The position numbers and the translations under genes were made by a program. The notes below the pieces were generated by a model. The model was not told the DNA's origin. It saw only the letters and a list, made by a program, of their open reading frames with translations, and did no database searches. Shown here piece after piece: positions 1 to 7,696 of a stretch of DNA of 14,264 bases (position 1 is the stretch's first letter; every line of letters begins with the position of its first letter). The stretch covers positions 1 through 14,264 of the forward strand of contig JAGOGU010000022.1 of assembly GCA_017996515.1 (NCBI GenBank), read 5' to 3'. This stretch comes from Allobrachymonas sp. Its GTDB lineage: Bacteria > Pseudomonadota > Gammaproteobacteria > Burkholderiales > Burkholderiaceae_C.

Positions 1-185
1 CAGGCAATGCGCTGGGGTTCATTGGTGGCGCTGATGGCGCCCTGCGCCTGGCCACCATCGGCTTGCGCGCCAATGGCTTCGAGCAGAGTTTTGAGCGCGG
101 GGCGGTGGGTGTGCTCGGTGGCGTTGCCTGCCTTGAGATTGGCGGCAATGGCGTTAAGATATTCTCTAAGAATATTTAGACTCAT
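1..185 (-). CDS. N-terminal fragment of a type ISP-like restriction-modification / DNA methylase protein (partial)
   Basis: Reading the minus strand from the ATG at 185-183 gives an open frame of 61 codons that runs off the left edge of the window. The protein begins MSLNILREYLNAIAANLKAG and continues with NATEHTHRPALKTLLEAIG and, near the edge, ISATNEPQRIA. The pattern 'ATEH(T/S)hRxxLxxLLE' followed by 'TNEPxRIA' is, from memory of the family, how large single-chain type ISP enzymes (nuclease, helicase and N6-adenine methylase in one protein) and related methylases begin. Those proteins exceed 1000 residues, so nearly all of this gene lies outside the window and no catalytic motif is visible. 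It follows trpB by 63 bases on the same strand, and its first 30 codons are much more AT-rich than trpB, which suggests acquisition. Family assignment is moderately sure; the activity is inferred. Confidence 0.6.
   Translation of the reverse strand, partial: MSLNILREYLNAIAANLKAGNATEHTHRPALKTLLEAIGAQADGGQAQGAISATNEPQRIA
159..175. repeat. Perfect 7-bp inverted repeat with 3-bp spacer
   Basis: The arms are ATATTCT (159-165) and AGAATAT (169-175), separated by CTA. The repeat lies over codons 4-9 of the methylase-like gene that starts at 185, within an AT-rich stretch. It could be an operator for autoregulation or an mRNA hairpin near the start codon, but a chance palindrome in AT-rich DNA is also possible. 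Confidence 0.4.
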
Positions 186-248
186 GTAAAAGAATACTCA
201 TTAAATTAAACTAAAACAGAGCTTGCGCAACACAGTTGATTCCGATAA

Positions 249-1493
249 TCAGGCTCCTTTGACCACATGCCCGCGCATGGATGGCCTATCGTAATAATCT
301 ACGCCCGACAAGTCAGCCACCGTGCCAATGTCTTTATCCCCCCTGCCCGACAGACACACCAAAATGCTCTGCTCAGGGCGCATGGTTTTGGCCAGCTTCA
401 TGGCATGGGCAAAGGCGTGGCTCGATTCCAGCGCGGGAATGATGCCTTCGGTGCGGCACAGGTAATAGAAGGCGTCCAGCGCCTCTTTATCCGTAATGCC
501 CACATATTCGGCTCGACCCGTGTCCTTGAGCCAGGCGTGCTCCGGCCCCACGCCGGGGTAATCCAACCCCGCGCTGATGCTGTGCGTTTCGGTAATCTGC
601 CCATGGGCGTTTTGCAGAATATAGGTGCGGTTGCCATGCAGCACGCCCGGTTCGCCCCGTTGCAAACTGGCGGCGTGCTTGCCGCTGTCCAGTCCTTCGC
701 CCGCGGCTTCCACACCAATCAAGCGTGTGTTGGCATGCGGAATGTAGGGATAGAAAATGCCCATGGCGTTGCTGCCGCCGCCCACGCAGGCCACCACGGC
801 ATCAGGCTGTTTGCCGGCATTCTGCTCGGGCATCTGCGTCAGGCATTCTTCGCCAATCACGCTCTGAAAGTCGCGCACCATCATGGGGTAAGGGTGCGGC
901 CCGGCCACAGTACCAATGATGTAGAAGGTGTTGTCCACATGGGTGACCCAATCGCGCATGGCTTCGTTCAGGGCATCCTTCAGGGTTTTGCTGCCGCTTT
1001 CCACCGGCACCACGGTGGCGCCCAGCAACTTCATGCGGTACACATTAGGCGACTGGCGCTTGACGTCTTCAGAGCCCATGTACACCACGCATTCCAGGCC
1101 ATAGCGCGCGCAAATGGTCGCGGTGGCCACGCCGTGCTGGCCCGCACCGGTTTCGGCGATGATGCGCGGCTTGCCCATGCGCCTGGCCAGCATGGCCTGG
1201 CCGATCACATTATTGATCTTGTGCGCGCCGGTGTGGTTGAGGTCTTCGCGTTTGAGAAAAATCTGCGCGCCGCCCAGCTCGCGGCTGGTGCGCGCGGCGT
1301 GGTACACGGGCGAGGGGCGGCCCACGTAATGCGCCAGTTCGGAGCGAAATTCGGCCAGAAAATCGGCGTCGTGCTGGTATTTGGCATAAGCCGCCTTGAG
1401 TTCTTCGATCGCCAGCGTCAGCGTTTCGGAAATGAAGGCACCGCCATAAGGGCCAAAGTGCCCATGGGTATCGGGTTGGTGATAGGGAGACAT
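249..1493 (-). CDS. trpB: Tryptophan synthase beta chain
   Basis: Catalyses the last step of tryptophan synthesis, the PLP-dependent condensation of indole with L-serine, in the cytoplasm as part of an alpha2-beta2 complex with TrpA. Numbered from the chosen start (414 residues, slightly longer than E. coli TrpB), the N-terminus holds [15 protein letters not shown], the PLP lysine is K92 in [10 protein letters not shown], the catalytic glutamate is E114 in [11 protein letters not shown], the PLP phosphate loop is GGGSNA at 238-243, and CLSGRGDKD lies near the C-terminus. All key residues are present. The ATG at 1493 is preferred because family members begin a few residues before this GHFGPYGG block. 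A TTG at 1508, immediately after the trpF stop, would add five residues. It follows trpF by 15 bases and is surely co-transcribed with it. The next gene downstream in the window is a methylase-like gene, not trpA. Confidence 0.97.
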   Translation of the reverse strand: MSPYHQPDTHGHFGPYGGAFISETLTLAIEELKAAYAKYQHDADFLAEFRSELAHYVGRPSPVYHAARTSRELGGAQIFLKREDLNHTGAHKINNVIGQAMLARRMGKPRIIAETGAGQHGVATATICARYGLECVVYMGSEDVKRQSPNVYRMKLLGATVVPVESGSKTLKDALNEAMRDWVTHVDNTFYIIGTVAGPHPYPMMVRDFQSVIGEECLTQMPEQNAGKQPDAVVACVGGGSNAMGIFYPYIPHANTRLIGVEAAGEGLDSGKHAASLQRGEPGVLHGNRTYILQNAHGQITETHSISAGLDYPGVGPEHAWLKDTGRAEYVGITDKEALDAFYYLCRTEGIIPALESSHAFAHAMKLAKTMRPEQSILVCLSGRGDKDIGTVADLSGVDYYDRPSMRGHVVKGA

Positions 1494-1508
1494 GGAAAAA
1501 GCTTTCAA

Positions 1509-2207
1509 TCAGGGCATGCCATGCGCAGCATCAGCCGCGCGCACGGCAGCCACAAAGGCCTGAATTTTGTCGGCGTCTTTGATGCCCTTGGCGGCTTCCA
1601 CACCAGAGCTGACATCGACTGACAGCGACTTGCAACGGTTACGCAGGCAAGCGATGCCAGCCCCCACATTTGCAGGTGCCAACCCACCACTCAAGACGAG
1701 GTGAGCGTCGACGTTTGTTGGTAGCTGTGACCAATTGAAGACCTTTCCGCCGCCACCATAGCCTGCAACCTGTGCATCCAGCAAAATGGCCTGGGCGTTT
1801 ACATACTGATGGGCGAATTCTAGCAAGTCAAATGGCGGGGCGTCCGTCTCAACCGGCATGTGCGCTGCCCGAATATAGGCACGCCGCCCCCCGTTCGTTA
1901 CGGCGTTGCAACGCTGCGGCGTTTCATCACCATGAAACTGCCAAACGGCATGGGGCATGGCCTGCGCCGCTTCGTGCAGCAAGGCATCGTCGGCATTTAC
2001 AAACAGCAGCACAGGCGTGATAAACGACGGCAGACGGCGCGCCAGTTCGGCCGCACGCTGCACACTGACCGCACGGGGACTGGGCGCATACAACACAAAG
2101 CCGGCGGCGTCGATGCCTGCGGTAGCGGCCACATCAATATCCTGCTCGCGGGTAAAGCCGCAAATTTTGATGCGGGTACGGGAAACGGAAGAAGAGTCAA
2201 TCAACAT
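1509..2207 (-). CDS. trpF: Phosphoribosylanthranilate isomerase
   Basis: Converts N-(5'-phosphoribosyl)anthranilate to CdRP, the third step of the tryptophan branch, as a single-domain beta/alpha barrel in the cytoplasm. The protein has 232 residues, including a short N-terminal extension of about ten residues. The first strand carries RIKICGFTR with the general-base cysteine at C16. The phosphate-binding ends are visible as LVLSGGLAPANV (about 170-181) and VDVSSGVE (about 197-204). The loop that normally carries the general acid as F-D-W reads F-N-W here (N158, codon AAT at 1736-1734), so that Asp appears to be replaced by Asn. The start ATG at 2207 has no clear Shine-Dalgarno sequence. It is the first gene of a trpF-trpB unit. 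Family identity is certain; full activity is assumed, not shown. Confidence 0.95.
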   Translation of the reverse strand: MLIDSSSVSRTRIKICGFTREQDIDVAATAGIDAAGFVLYAPSPRAVSVQRAAELARRLPSFITPVLLFVNADDALLHEAAQAMPHAVWQFHGDETPQRCNAVTNGGRRAYIRAAHMPVETDAPPFDLLEFAHQYVNAQAILLDAQVAGYGGGGKVFNWSQLPTNVDAHLVLSGGLAPANVGAGIACLRNRCKSLSVDVSSGVEAAKGIKDADKIQAFVAAVRAADAAHGMP

Positions 2208-2276
2208 GTTCGAGATTGTCGCATTGCCCGGCCACCCGCTTTTTACGGGGAGGAATACCCTGCAAATACCTTACTA

Positions 2277-2304
2277 TTGCCGTAATTTTTGCTGCCGCTA
2301 TTTA
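2277..2304 (+). promoter_or_regulatory. Candidate sigma-70 promoter for the P-type ATPase gene
   Basis: A -35-like TTGCCG at 2277-2282 is followed, after 16 bases, by a -10-like TATTTA at 2299-2304, about 60 bases before the TTG start at 2367. This is matched by eye against the consensus only. Confidence 0.35.
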
Positions 2305-2355
2305 TACATCCAGGCAAATAGCTGGCCGACTGAAAGCCAGCATACCCCGCCTGAT

Positions 2356-2362
2356 GAAAGGA
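2356..2362 (+). promoter_or_regulatory. Ribosome binding site deciding a TTG start
   Basis: GAAAGGA lies four bases before the TTG at 2367. This purine-rich Shine-Dalgarno match supports the TTG as the true start of the P-type ATPase; the next in-frame ATG falls inside the first membrane segment. Confidence 0.7.
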
Positions 2363-2366
2363 CACA

Positions 2367-5087
2367 TTGAGCACACCGTCGCCGCAATCTCCCGCCCCTC
2401 CTCTTGACTGGCACACCAGCGATACCGCCACCGTGCTGGCCGCACAGCACAGCGATGCCGCCGCGGGCCTTGCCACCGCAGAGGCCGAAAAGCGCCTGTT
2501 GGCCCACGGCGCCAACGCGCTGACTGCGCGCGCAACACGCTCCCCATTCGAGCTGCTGCTGGATCAGTTCAAAGACTTCATGATCATCATTCTGCTGGCG
2601 GCGGCTGTGGTGTCGGGCATTCTGGGCGACGTGACAGACACACTGGTCATCATGGCCATTGTCGTGCTCAACGCCGCCATTGGCTTTACCCAGGCCAGGC
2701 GCGCCGACCAGGCCATTGCCGCCCTGCGCCAGCTAGCAGCATCGCGCACGCAAGTGCTGCGCGATGGCAAGCCCCAACCCATTGCCGCCAGCGAATTGGT
2801 GCCCGGCGACATTGTGCTGCTGGAAGCCGGCAACCAGGTTCCGGCCGACCTGCGCCTGCTGGAAGCCGCACAGCTCAAGGTGGATGAATCGGCCCTGACG
2901 GGCGAATCGGTCACGGTCGAAAAAAACACCGCCACCCTGCACGGCAGCGACCTGGCACTGGGCGACCGCATCAACATGGCATACAAAGGCACCACCGTCA
3001 CCAATGGCCGCGCGCAAGGCGTGGTGGTGGCTACCGGCATGGGCACCGAGCTGGGCAAGGTTGCCAACCTGATGAACGATGCGCTGGAGCGCAACACCCC
3101 CTTGCAGCAACGCCTGGCCACCTTCAGCAAGCAGCTGTCTCTCGTGGTGCTGGTGGTTTGCGCGGGCATTTTCGGCCTGGGCCTGCTGCGAGGCGAAAAC
3201 CCCTTCACCATGTTGATGACGGCCATCAGCCTGGCCGTGGCCGCCATTCCAGAGGCGCTGCCCGCCGTTGTGACCGTGCTGCTGGCCATTGGCGCACGCC
3301 GCATGGCGGATTTCAAGGCGCTGATTCGCCGCCTGCCCGCGGTAGAAACGCTGGGTTCGGTCAGTACCATCTGTTCAGACAAAACCGGCACGCTCACGCA
3401 AAACCGCATGCATGCCGAACTGCTGTGGGCCGACAAGCAGCCTTGGCACCTGGCAGACGTTCACCCCCAAAACAGCGCGCCCACGCCCAGCCATATGCAA
3501 CTGCTGCGTGTGGCCGCCTTGTGCAACGACGCCACCTCAACCGATGTCACCGATGCCGATGACAAAATCATCTGGCAAGGCGACCCGACAGAAACCGCGC
3601 TGGCCGCTATTGCCGCCCAGGTTGATTTGTTCAAGCACGCACTGGAAACCGACAGCCCGCGCGTGCACGAGCTGCCGTTTGATTCCGACCGCAAGCGCAT
3701 GACCACCTTTCACCACAACGGCAGCCAGATCGAGGCACTGAGCAAAGGCGCGCCCGAAAGCCTGCTGCCCTACTGCATCAACAGCTGGTCGCCCAGCGGC
3801 GCGCAACCGCTGGATGCACAAGCCGTATTGGCCGAAGCCGACCGCATGGCCGCCCAAGGCATGCGCGTGCTGGCCTTTGCCAGCCGCCAGTGGACGCAGC
3901 TGCCGCAGGCTGCCGAGGCCAACTACATCGAATCGATCGAGGCCGACCTCAGCTTCATCGGCCTGATTGGCCTGATCGACCCGCCACGCGAAGAAGCCGC
4001 CGCTGCTGTGCGCGAATGCATCAGCGCAGGCATTTGCCCCGTCATGATCACGGGCGACCACCCCGCCACCGCGCTCGCCATTGCGCAGCGCCTGGGCATT
4101 GCCCACCAAAAAGACCGTATCGATGCCGTGCTTACAGGCGCCATGCTCAACGGCATGAGCGATGCCGAGTTGAAAGAACGGGTGCTGGGCACACGCGTGT
4201 ACGCCCGCGTGGACCCCGCGCAAAAAATCCGCATCGTGCAGTCGCTGCAATCACACGGCCAGTTCGTGGCCATGACGGGCGACGGCGTAAACGACGCCCC
4301 CGCCCTCAAGCAGGCCGATATTGGCGTGGCCATGGGCAGAGGCGGCACCGACGTGGCGCGAGAAGCCTCTTCCCTCGTGCTGCTGGACGACAACTTCGCC
4401 ACCATCGTGGCCGCCGTGCGCGAAGGCCGCCGCATTTACGACAACATCCGCAAATTCGTGCGCTACGCCATGACGGGCAACTCGGCCGAAGTCATGACAC
4501 TGGCCTTTGCCCCGCTGCTGGGCTTGCCCATGCCACTGCTGCCTATTCACATTCTGTGGGTCAACCTCGTCACCGACGGCCTGCCCGGCCTGGCGCTGGC
4601 GGCCGAGCCGGCCGAGCGCGGCATCATGCAACGCGCCCCCCGCCACCCCAAAGAAAGCCTGTTTGCCCACGGCATGGGCTGGCACATCATCTGGGTGGGC
4701 TTTTTGCTCACGGTATTCTGCTTGGGGTTGCAATACTGGGCCATTCACCACGGCGACAACGGCAGCAACGCCCATTGGCAAACCATGGTGTTTACCACTC
4801 TCACCCTGGGGCAAATGGCGCACGTCATGGCGATCCGCTCCGAATCCGACTCGCTGTTCACCCAAGGCCTGCTCAGCAACAAGCCCCTGCTGGGCGCCGT
4901 GGCGCTGACATTTGTTCTGCAAATGGCCACCATCTACGTGCCGTTTTTGCACCCCATTTTCAAAACACAAACCCTCACCTTGGGCGAATTGGCCGTCTGC
5001 CTGGGACTGGCTGGAATGATTTGGGTGGCGGTGGAGATTGAAAAGGCGTGGAAAAGATACCGCCAGCACGGCAAGCACCATGCTTAA
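2367..5087 (+). CDS. P2-type (Ca2+-ATPase-like) cation-transporting ATPase
   Basis: An inner-membrane pump of 906 residues that uses ATP through an aspartyl-phosphate to move a cation. In order: an N-terminal cation-ATPase domain (about 15-65); TM1-TM2 (about 70-108); the actuator domain with TGES at 178-181; TM3-TM4 (about 255-306) with PEALP at 295-299; the phosphorylation site DKTGTLT with D338; KGAPE of the nucleotide-binding domain at 460-464; the hinge TGDGVNDAP from 637; then six more helices. The SERCA-like ion ligands E296, N705, E708, N733, T736 and D737 are present. The TM8 position that is Glu in SERCA appears to be Gln (Q816). This fits the bacterial PacL/YloB-like branch, with Ca2+ (or possibly Mn2+ or another cation) as substrate; the ion cannot be fixed from sequence. 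The gene stands alone, divergent from trpF and convergent with the decarboxylase gene. Confidence 0.93.
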   Translation: MSTPSPQSPAPPLDWHTSDTATVLAAQHSDAAAGLATAEAEKRLLAHGANALTARATRSPFELLLDQFKDFMIIILLAAAVVSGILGDVTDTLVIMAIVVLNAAIGFTQARRADQAIAALRQLAASRTQVLRDGKPQPIAASELVPGDIVLLEAGNQVPADLRLLEAAQLKVDESALTGESVTVEKNTATLHGSDLALGDRINMAYKGTTVTNGRAQGVVVATGMGTELGKVANLMNDALERNTPLQQRLATFSKQLSLVVLVVCAGIFGLGLLRGENPFTMLMTAISLAVAAIPEALPAVVTVLLAIGARRMADFKALIRRLPAVETLGSVSTICSDKTGTLTQNRMHAELLWADKQPWHLADVHPQNSAPTPSHMQLLRVAALCNDATSTDVTDADDKIIWQGDPTETALAAIAAQVDLFKHALETDSPRVHELPFDSDRKRMTTFHHNGSQIEALSKGAPESLLPYCINSWSPSGAQPLDAQAVLAEADRMAAQGMRVLAFASRQWTQLPQAAEANYIESIEADLSFIGLIGLIDPPREEAAAAVRECISAGICPVMITGDHPATALAIAQRLGIAHQKDRIDAVLTGAMLNGMSDAELKERVLGTRVYARVDPAQKIRIVQSLQSHGQFVAMTGDGVNDAPALKQADIGVAMGRGGTDVAREASSLVLLDDNFATIVAAVREGRRIYDNIRKFVRYAMTGNSAEVMTLAFAPLLGLPMPLLPIHILWVNLVTDGLPGLALAAEPAERGIMQRAPRHPKESLFAHGMGWHIIWVGFLLTVFCLGLQYWAIHHGDNGSNAHWQTMVFTTLTLGQMAHVMAIRSESDSLFTQGLLSNKPLLGAVALTFVLQMATIYVPFLHPIFKTQTLTLGELAVCLGLAGMIWVAVEIEKAWKRYRQHGKHHA

Positions 5088-5124
5088 CACCTGTTCATGG
5101 ATCTTTTTTGATCAGAAACGAGCC

Positions 5125-5165
5125 ATAAAAACGTGCCGGCAGTGTTGACAATGCCGCTGGCACGT
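5125..5165 (-). terminator. Rho-independent terminator of the decarboxylase gene
   Basis: On the minus strand, ACGTGCC (5165-5159) pairs with GGCACGT (5137-5131), and an inner GGCA/TGCC pair extends the stem past a three-base bulge; the loop has about ten bases. The stem runs straight into TTTTTAT on the minus strand (the A-run at 5126-5131). It lies about 75 bases past the decarboxylase stop. On the plus strand the same hairpin has no immediate U-tract, so it may act only weakly for the convergent ATPase gene. Confidence 0.75.
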
Positions 5166-5238
5166 GTTGATACGCGATTTTTGAAACAGCGTTGATTGAA
5201 CAAGGTTTAGCCACACGGCAGCCGGGTAAATTTGCGCC

Positions 5239-7536
5239 TCAAGTTTGCTTCACACAATCGGCAAAGTAGCTGACCTGGCCTTTGTTGTCCACTTCTTCCA
5301 CCAGGCCGTGGATGTCGGTTTCAAACCCCGGGCATTCTTGCGAGAAGGCGCGCGAGAACTTGAGGTAGTCCACGATTTTCTTGTTGAACACTTCACCCGG
5401 TATCAGCAACGGAATGCCCGGCGGATAAGGCGTGACCAGGCTGGTGGTGATGCGCCCTTCGAGCTGGTCAATAGGCACGCGCTCGGTGTTGCGTTGGGCA
5501 ATGGCGGCATAGGCATCGGCCGGGCGCATGGCTGGTGTCAGCTCGCTGAGGTACATATCGGTCGTGAGGCGTGCAATGCCGTGGCGCGCATACATCTGGT
5601 GCACCATTTGGCACATGTCTTTGAGGCCCATGCGCTCGTAGCGCGCACCGCCTGCGCGGCTGGCCATTTGGGCGCAGAACTTGGGCATAACGCGCCACAT
5701 GGGCTGGTTTTTGTCGTGGTCGTCCTTGAACTGTTGCAGCGCCGTGACCAGCGTGTTCCAGCGGCCTTTGGTGATGCCGATGGTGAACATGATGAAGAAG
5801 CTGTAGAGGCCGGTTTTTTCAACCACTACGCCATGCTCGGCCAGGTATTTGGTCACGATGCTGGCGGGGATGCCGGTTTTTTCAAAGCGCCCGTCCATGT
5901 TCAAGCCCGGTGTGACGATGGTGCATTTGATGGGGTCGAGCATATTGAAGCCCGCGGCCAGGTTGCCAAAGCCGTGCCAGTTGGCACTGCGGCTGGCGCC
6001 TACTTTCAAAATCCAGTCTTGCGCGCGGCCAATGCCTTCTTCCACCAGCTTGTTCGGCCCCCATACCTGGAACCACCATTCGTCTTTGCCAAAGTCTTCG
6101 TCCACCTTGCGCATGGCGCGGCGAAAGTCGAGCGACTCTTGCAGGCTTTCTTCCACCAGCGCGGTGCCGCCGGGCGGCTCCATCATGGCGGCGGCCACGT
6201 CGCAGCTGGCAATGATGCTGTACTGCGGGCTGGTGCTGGTGTGCATCAGATACGCCTCGTTGAACAGATGGCGATCGAGCCGCGTTTTTTGCGAATCCTG
6301 CACCAGCACGTGGCTGGCCTGGCTGATGCCCGCCAGCAGCTTGTGCACCGATTGCGTGGAGTACACCACCGAATGCTTGGGCCGCGCGCGCTTTTTGCCC
6401 ATGGCGTGATACGTGCCGTAAAACGGGTGGAAGGCCGCATGCGGCAGCCAGGCTTCGTCGAAGTGCAGGTTTTCCACATAGCCATCGAGCGTTTTTTTGA
6501 TGACCTCGGTGTTGTAAAGCACGCCGTCGTAAGTGGATTGCGTGAGGCTCAAAATGCGCGGCTTGACGGCCTTGGCATCCACCCCCTTGAGCAACGGATT
6601 GCGCGCAATTTTGGCGCGGATGCGGGCCGGCTCGAATTCGCTTTTGGGAATGGGACCGATGATGCCGTAGTGGTTGCGCGTGGGCTTGAGAAACACCGGT
6701 ATCGCCCCGGTCATGATGATGCTGTGCAGAATGGATTTGTGGCAGTTGCGATCTACCACCACCACATCACCCGGCGCCACGTTGTGGTGCCACACGATTT
6801 TGTTGCTGGTGCTGGTGCCGTTGGTCACGAAAAAGCAGTGGTCGGCATTGAAGATGCGCGCGGCGTTGCGCTCGCTTTCGCCAATGGCGCCGTCGTGGTC
6901 CAGCAGTTGGCCGAGTTCTTCTACCGCGTTGCACACGTCAGCGCGCAGCATATTCTCGCCATAAAACTGGTGGTACATCTGGCCGATGGGGCTTTTGAGA
7001 AAAGCCACGCCACCCGAGTGGCCGGGGCAGTGCCACGAGTAGGAGCCGTCTTCGGCGTAGTCGAGCAGCGCCTTGAAGAATGGTGGCTGAATGCTCTCAA
7101 GATAGCTGCGCGCCTCGCGCACAATGTGCCTGGCCACAAATTCGGGCGTGTCTTCGAACATGTGGATGAAGCCGTGCAGCTCGCGCAAGATGTCGTTGGG
7201 CAAATGCTGGCTGGTTTTGGTTTCGCCATGCAGGTAGATGGGCACGTCTTCGTTCTTGCGGCGCACCTCGGCAATGAATTTGCGCAGGTTGAGGATGGCG
7301 GCAGGCGCCAGTTCCGGCCCGTCGGTCACGAATTCTTCATCGTCAATCGACAGGATGAAGGCGCTGGCGCGGCTTTGCTGCTGGGCAAACTGGCTCAGGT
7401 CGCCATAGCTGGTCACGCCCACCACCTCGAAGCCTTCTTTACCAATGGCCTCGGCCAGCGCGCGAATGCCTAAACCCGATGTGTTGTCGGAGCGATAGTC
7501 TTCATCGATGATAACGATGGGGAAACGAAATTTCAT
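5239..7536 (-). CDS. Orn/Lys/Arg decarboxylase (PLP-dependent, fold type I)
   Basis: A 765-residue cytoplasmic decarboxylase of the large bacterial lysine/arginine/ornithine family, which turns a basic amino acid into a polyamine or diamine (cadaverine, agmatine or putrescine) and consumes a proton. An N-terminal response-regulator-like wing domain begins MKFRFPIVIIDEDYRSDNTS. The PLP domain includes SWHCPGHSGG (from 167), TNGTSTSNK (238-246), RNCHKS with the PLP-stacking H266, HFDEAW with D360, and the PLP lysine K399 in STQSVHKLLAG. The C-terminal domain completes the family. The ATG at 7536 is chosen over upstream in-frame starts because GGAGG lies eight bases before it and the family begins here. 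The substrate cannot be decided from what I can see. It is probably transcribed alone, with its own terminator. No amino-acid antiporter gene lies beside it, unlike cadBA or adiAC. Confidence 0.95.
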   Translation of the reverse strand: MKFRFPIVIIDEDYRSDNTSGLGIRALAEAIGKEGFEVVGVTSYGDLSQFAQQQSRASAFILSIDDEEFVTDGPELAPAAILNLRKFIAEVRRKNEDVPIYLHGETKTSQHLPNDILRELHGFIHMFEDTPEFVARHIVREARSYLESIQPPFFKALLDYAEDGSYSWHCPGHSGGVAFLKSPIGQMYHQFYGENMLRADVCNAVEELGQLLDHDGAIGESERNAARIFNADHCFFVTNGTSTSNKIVWHHNVAPGDVVVVDRNCHKSILHSIIMTGAIPVFLKPTRNHYGIIGPIPKSEFEPARIRAKIARNPLLKGVDAKAVKPRILSLTQSTYDGVLYNTEVIKKTLDGYVENLHFDEAWLPHAAFHPFYGTYHAMGKKRARPKHSVVYSTQSVHKLLAGISQASHVLVQDSQKTRLDRHLFNEAYLMHTSTSPQYSIIASCDVAAAMMEPPGGTALVEESLQESLDFRRAMRKVDEDFGKDEWWFQVWGPNKLVEEGIGRAQDWILKVGASRSANWHGFGNLAAGFNMLDPIKCTIVTPGLNMDGRFEKTGIPASIVTKYLAEHGVVVEKTGLYSFFIMFTIGITKGRWNTLVTALQQFKDDHDKNQPMWRVMPKFCAQMASRAGGARYERMGLKDMCQMVHQMYARHGIARLTTDMYLSELTPAMRPADAYAAIAQRNTERVPIDQLEGRITTSLVTPYPPGIPLLIPGEVFNKKIVDYLKFSRAFSQECPGFETDIHGLVEEVDNKGQVSYFADCVKQT

Positions 7537-7544
7537 GCCAAAAA

Positions 7545-7549
7545 CCTCC
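7545..7549 (-). promoter_or_regulatory. Ribosome binding site of the decarboxylase
   Basis: The minus strand reads GGAGG, then TTTTTGGC, then ATG. The strong Shine-Dalgarno match at eight-base spacing fixes the start at 7536 and excludes longer in-frame starts such as 7650. Confidence 0.85.
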
Positions 7550-7583
7550 AGTACATCGTGTGGCGCAAGGTGGGGGGCTTGCC

Positions 7584-7595
7584 TGCTTGCAAGCA
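7584..7595. repeat. Perfect 12-bp palindrome upstream of the decarboxylase
   Basis: TGCTTGCAAGCA lies 48 to 59 bases before the decarboxylase ATG. A further GCTTGC copy lies at 7577-7582. Its size and place suit an operator for a dimeric regulator or part of an mRNA leader fold, but nothing in the sequence names the factor. Confidence 0.4.
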
Positions 7596-7678
7596 ATCTG
7601 CCCGTCATGATAATGAACAAAAAGCCGCTTGCGCGTGATGGGTTTGGCACAGGCTACCTATCAATCGCCAGATGTGAC

Positions 7679-7696
7679 CATGGACCGACATCCATG
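7679..7696. repeat. Inverted repeat with 6-bp arms and 6-base loop
   Basis: CATGGA (7679-7684) and TCCATG (7691-7696) flank CCGACA, about 55 bases past the SulP stop. It lacks a U-tract on either strand, so it is not called a terminator. Confidence 0.35.

Larger units (their letters stand above)
2208..2366. other. Divergent intergenic region between trpF and the P-type ATPase gene
   Basis: These 159 bases separate two divergently transcribed genes and must hold the promoters for both. The central part is AT-richer than the flanking genes. A reasonable sigma-70-like promoter can be picked for the plus strand. For the minus strand (trpF) I could not choose a convincing one. I see no tRNA, leader peptide with Trp codons or trp attenuator. 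The gene often found upstream of trpF in Burkholderiales (truA) is absent. Confidence 0.6.

Noticed and set aside
267..1622. A long open frame (451 codons) on the plus strand opposite trpB
   Set aside because: It mirrors trpB and part of trpF; its product is rich in His, Gly, Ala and Arg without any domain. Such antisense frames are common opposite GC-rich genes with strong third-position bias.
2227..2255. Possible trp attenuator hairpin (CCCG...CGGG with T-run) upstream of trpF
   Set aside because: The stem has only four base pairs, and no leader peptide with Trp codons or competing stem is visible.
4251..5090. Open frame on the minus strand opposite the 3' part of the P-type ATPase
   Set aside because: Its product is Gly/His/Gln/Val-rich with no family resemblance, while the plus strand carries conserved P-type ATPase helices and the hinge motif throughout.
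5099..5113. GATC-TTTTTT-GATC as a terminator for the P-type ATPase
   Set aside because: A four-base stem with the T-run in the loop is too weak and has the wrong shape; the real terminator nearby faces the minus strand.
5245..7473. A 742-codon open frame on the plus strand opposite the decarboxylase
   Set aside because: Although long, the translation has no recognisable motif and is His/Gly/Ala/Val-rich, as expected from reverse-complement codon bias. The minus-strand frame has a full set of conserved decarboxylase motifs and a strong ribosome binding site.
7537..7650. N-terminal extension of the decarboxylase by 38 codons
   Set aside because: The GGAGG site eight bases before 7536 and the family's usual beginning (MKFRFPIVII...) argue for the shorter form.
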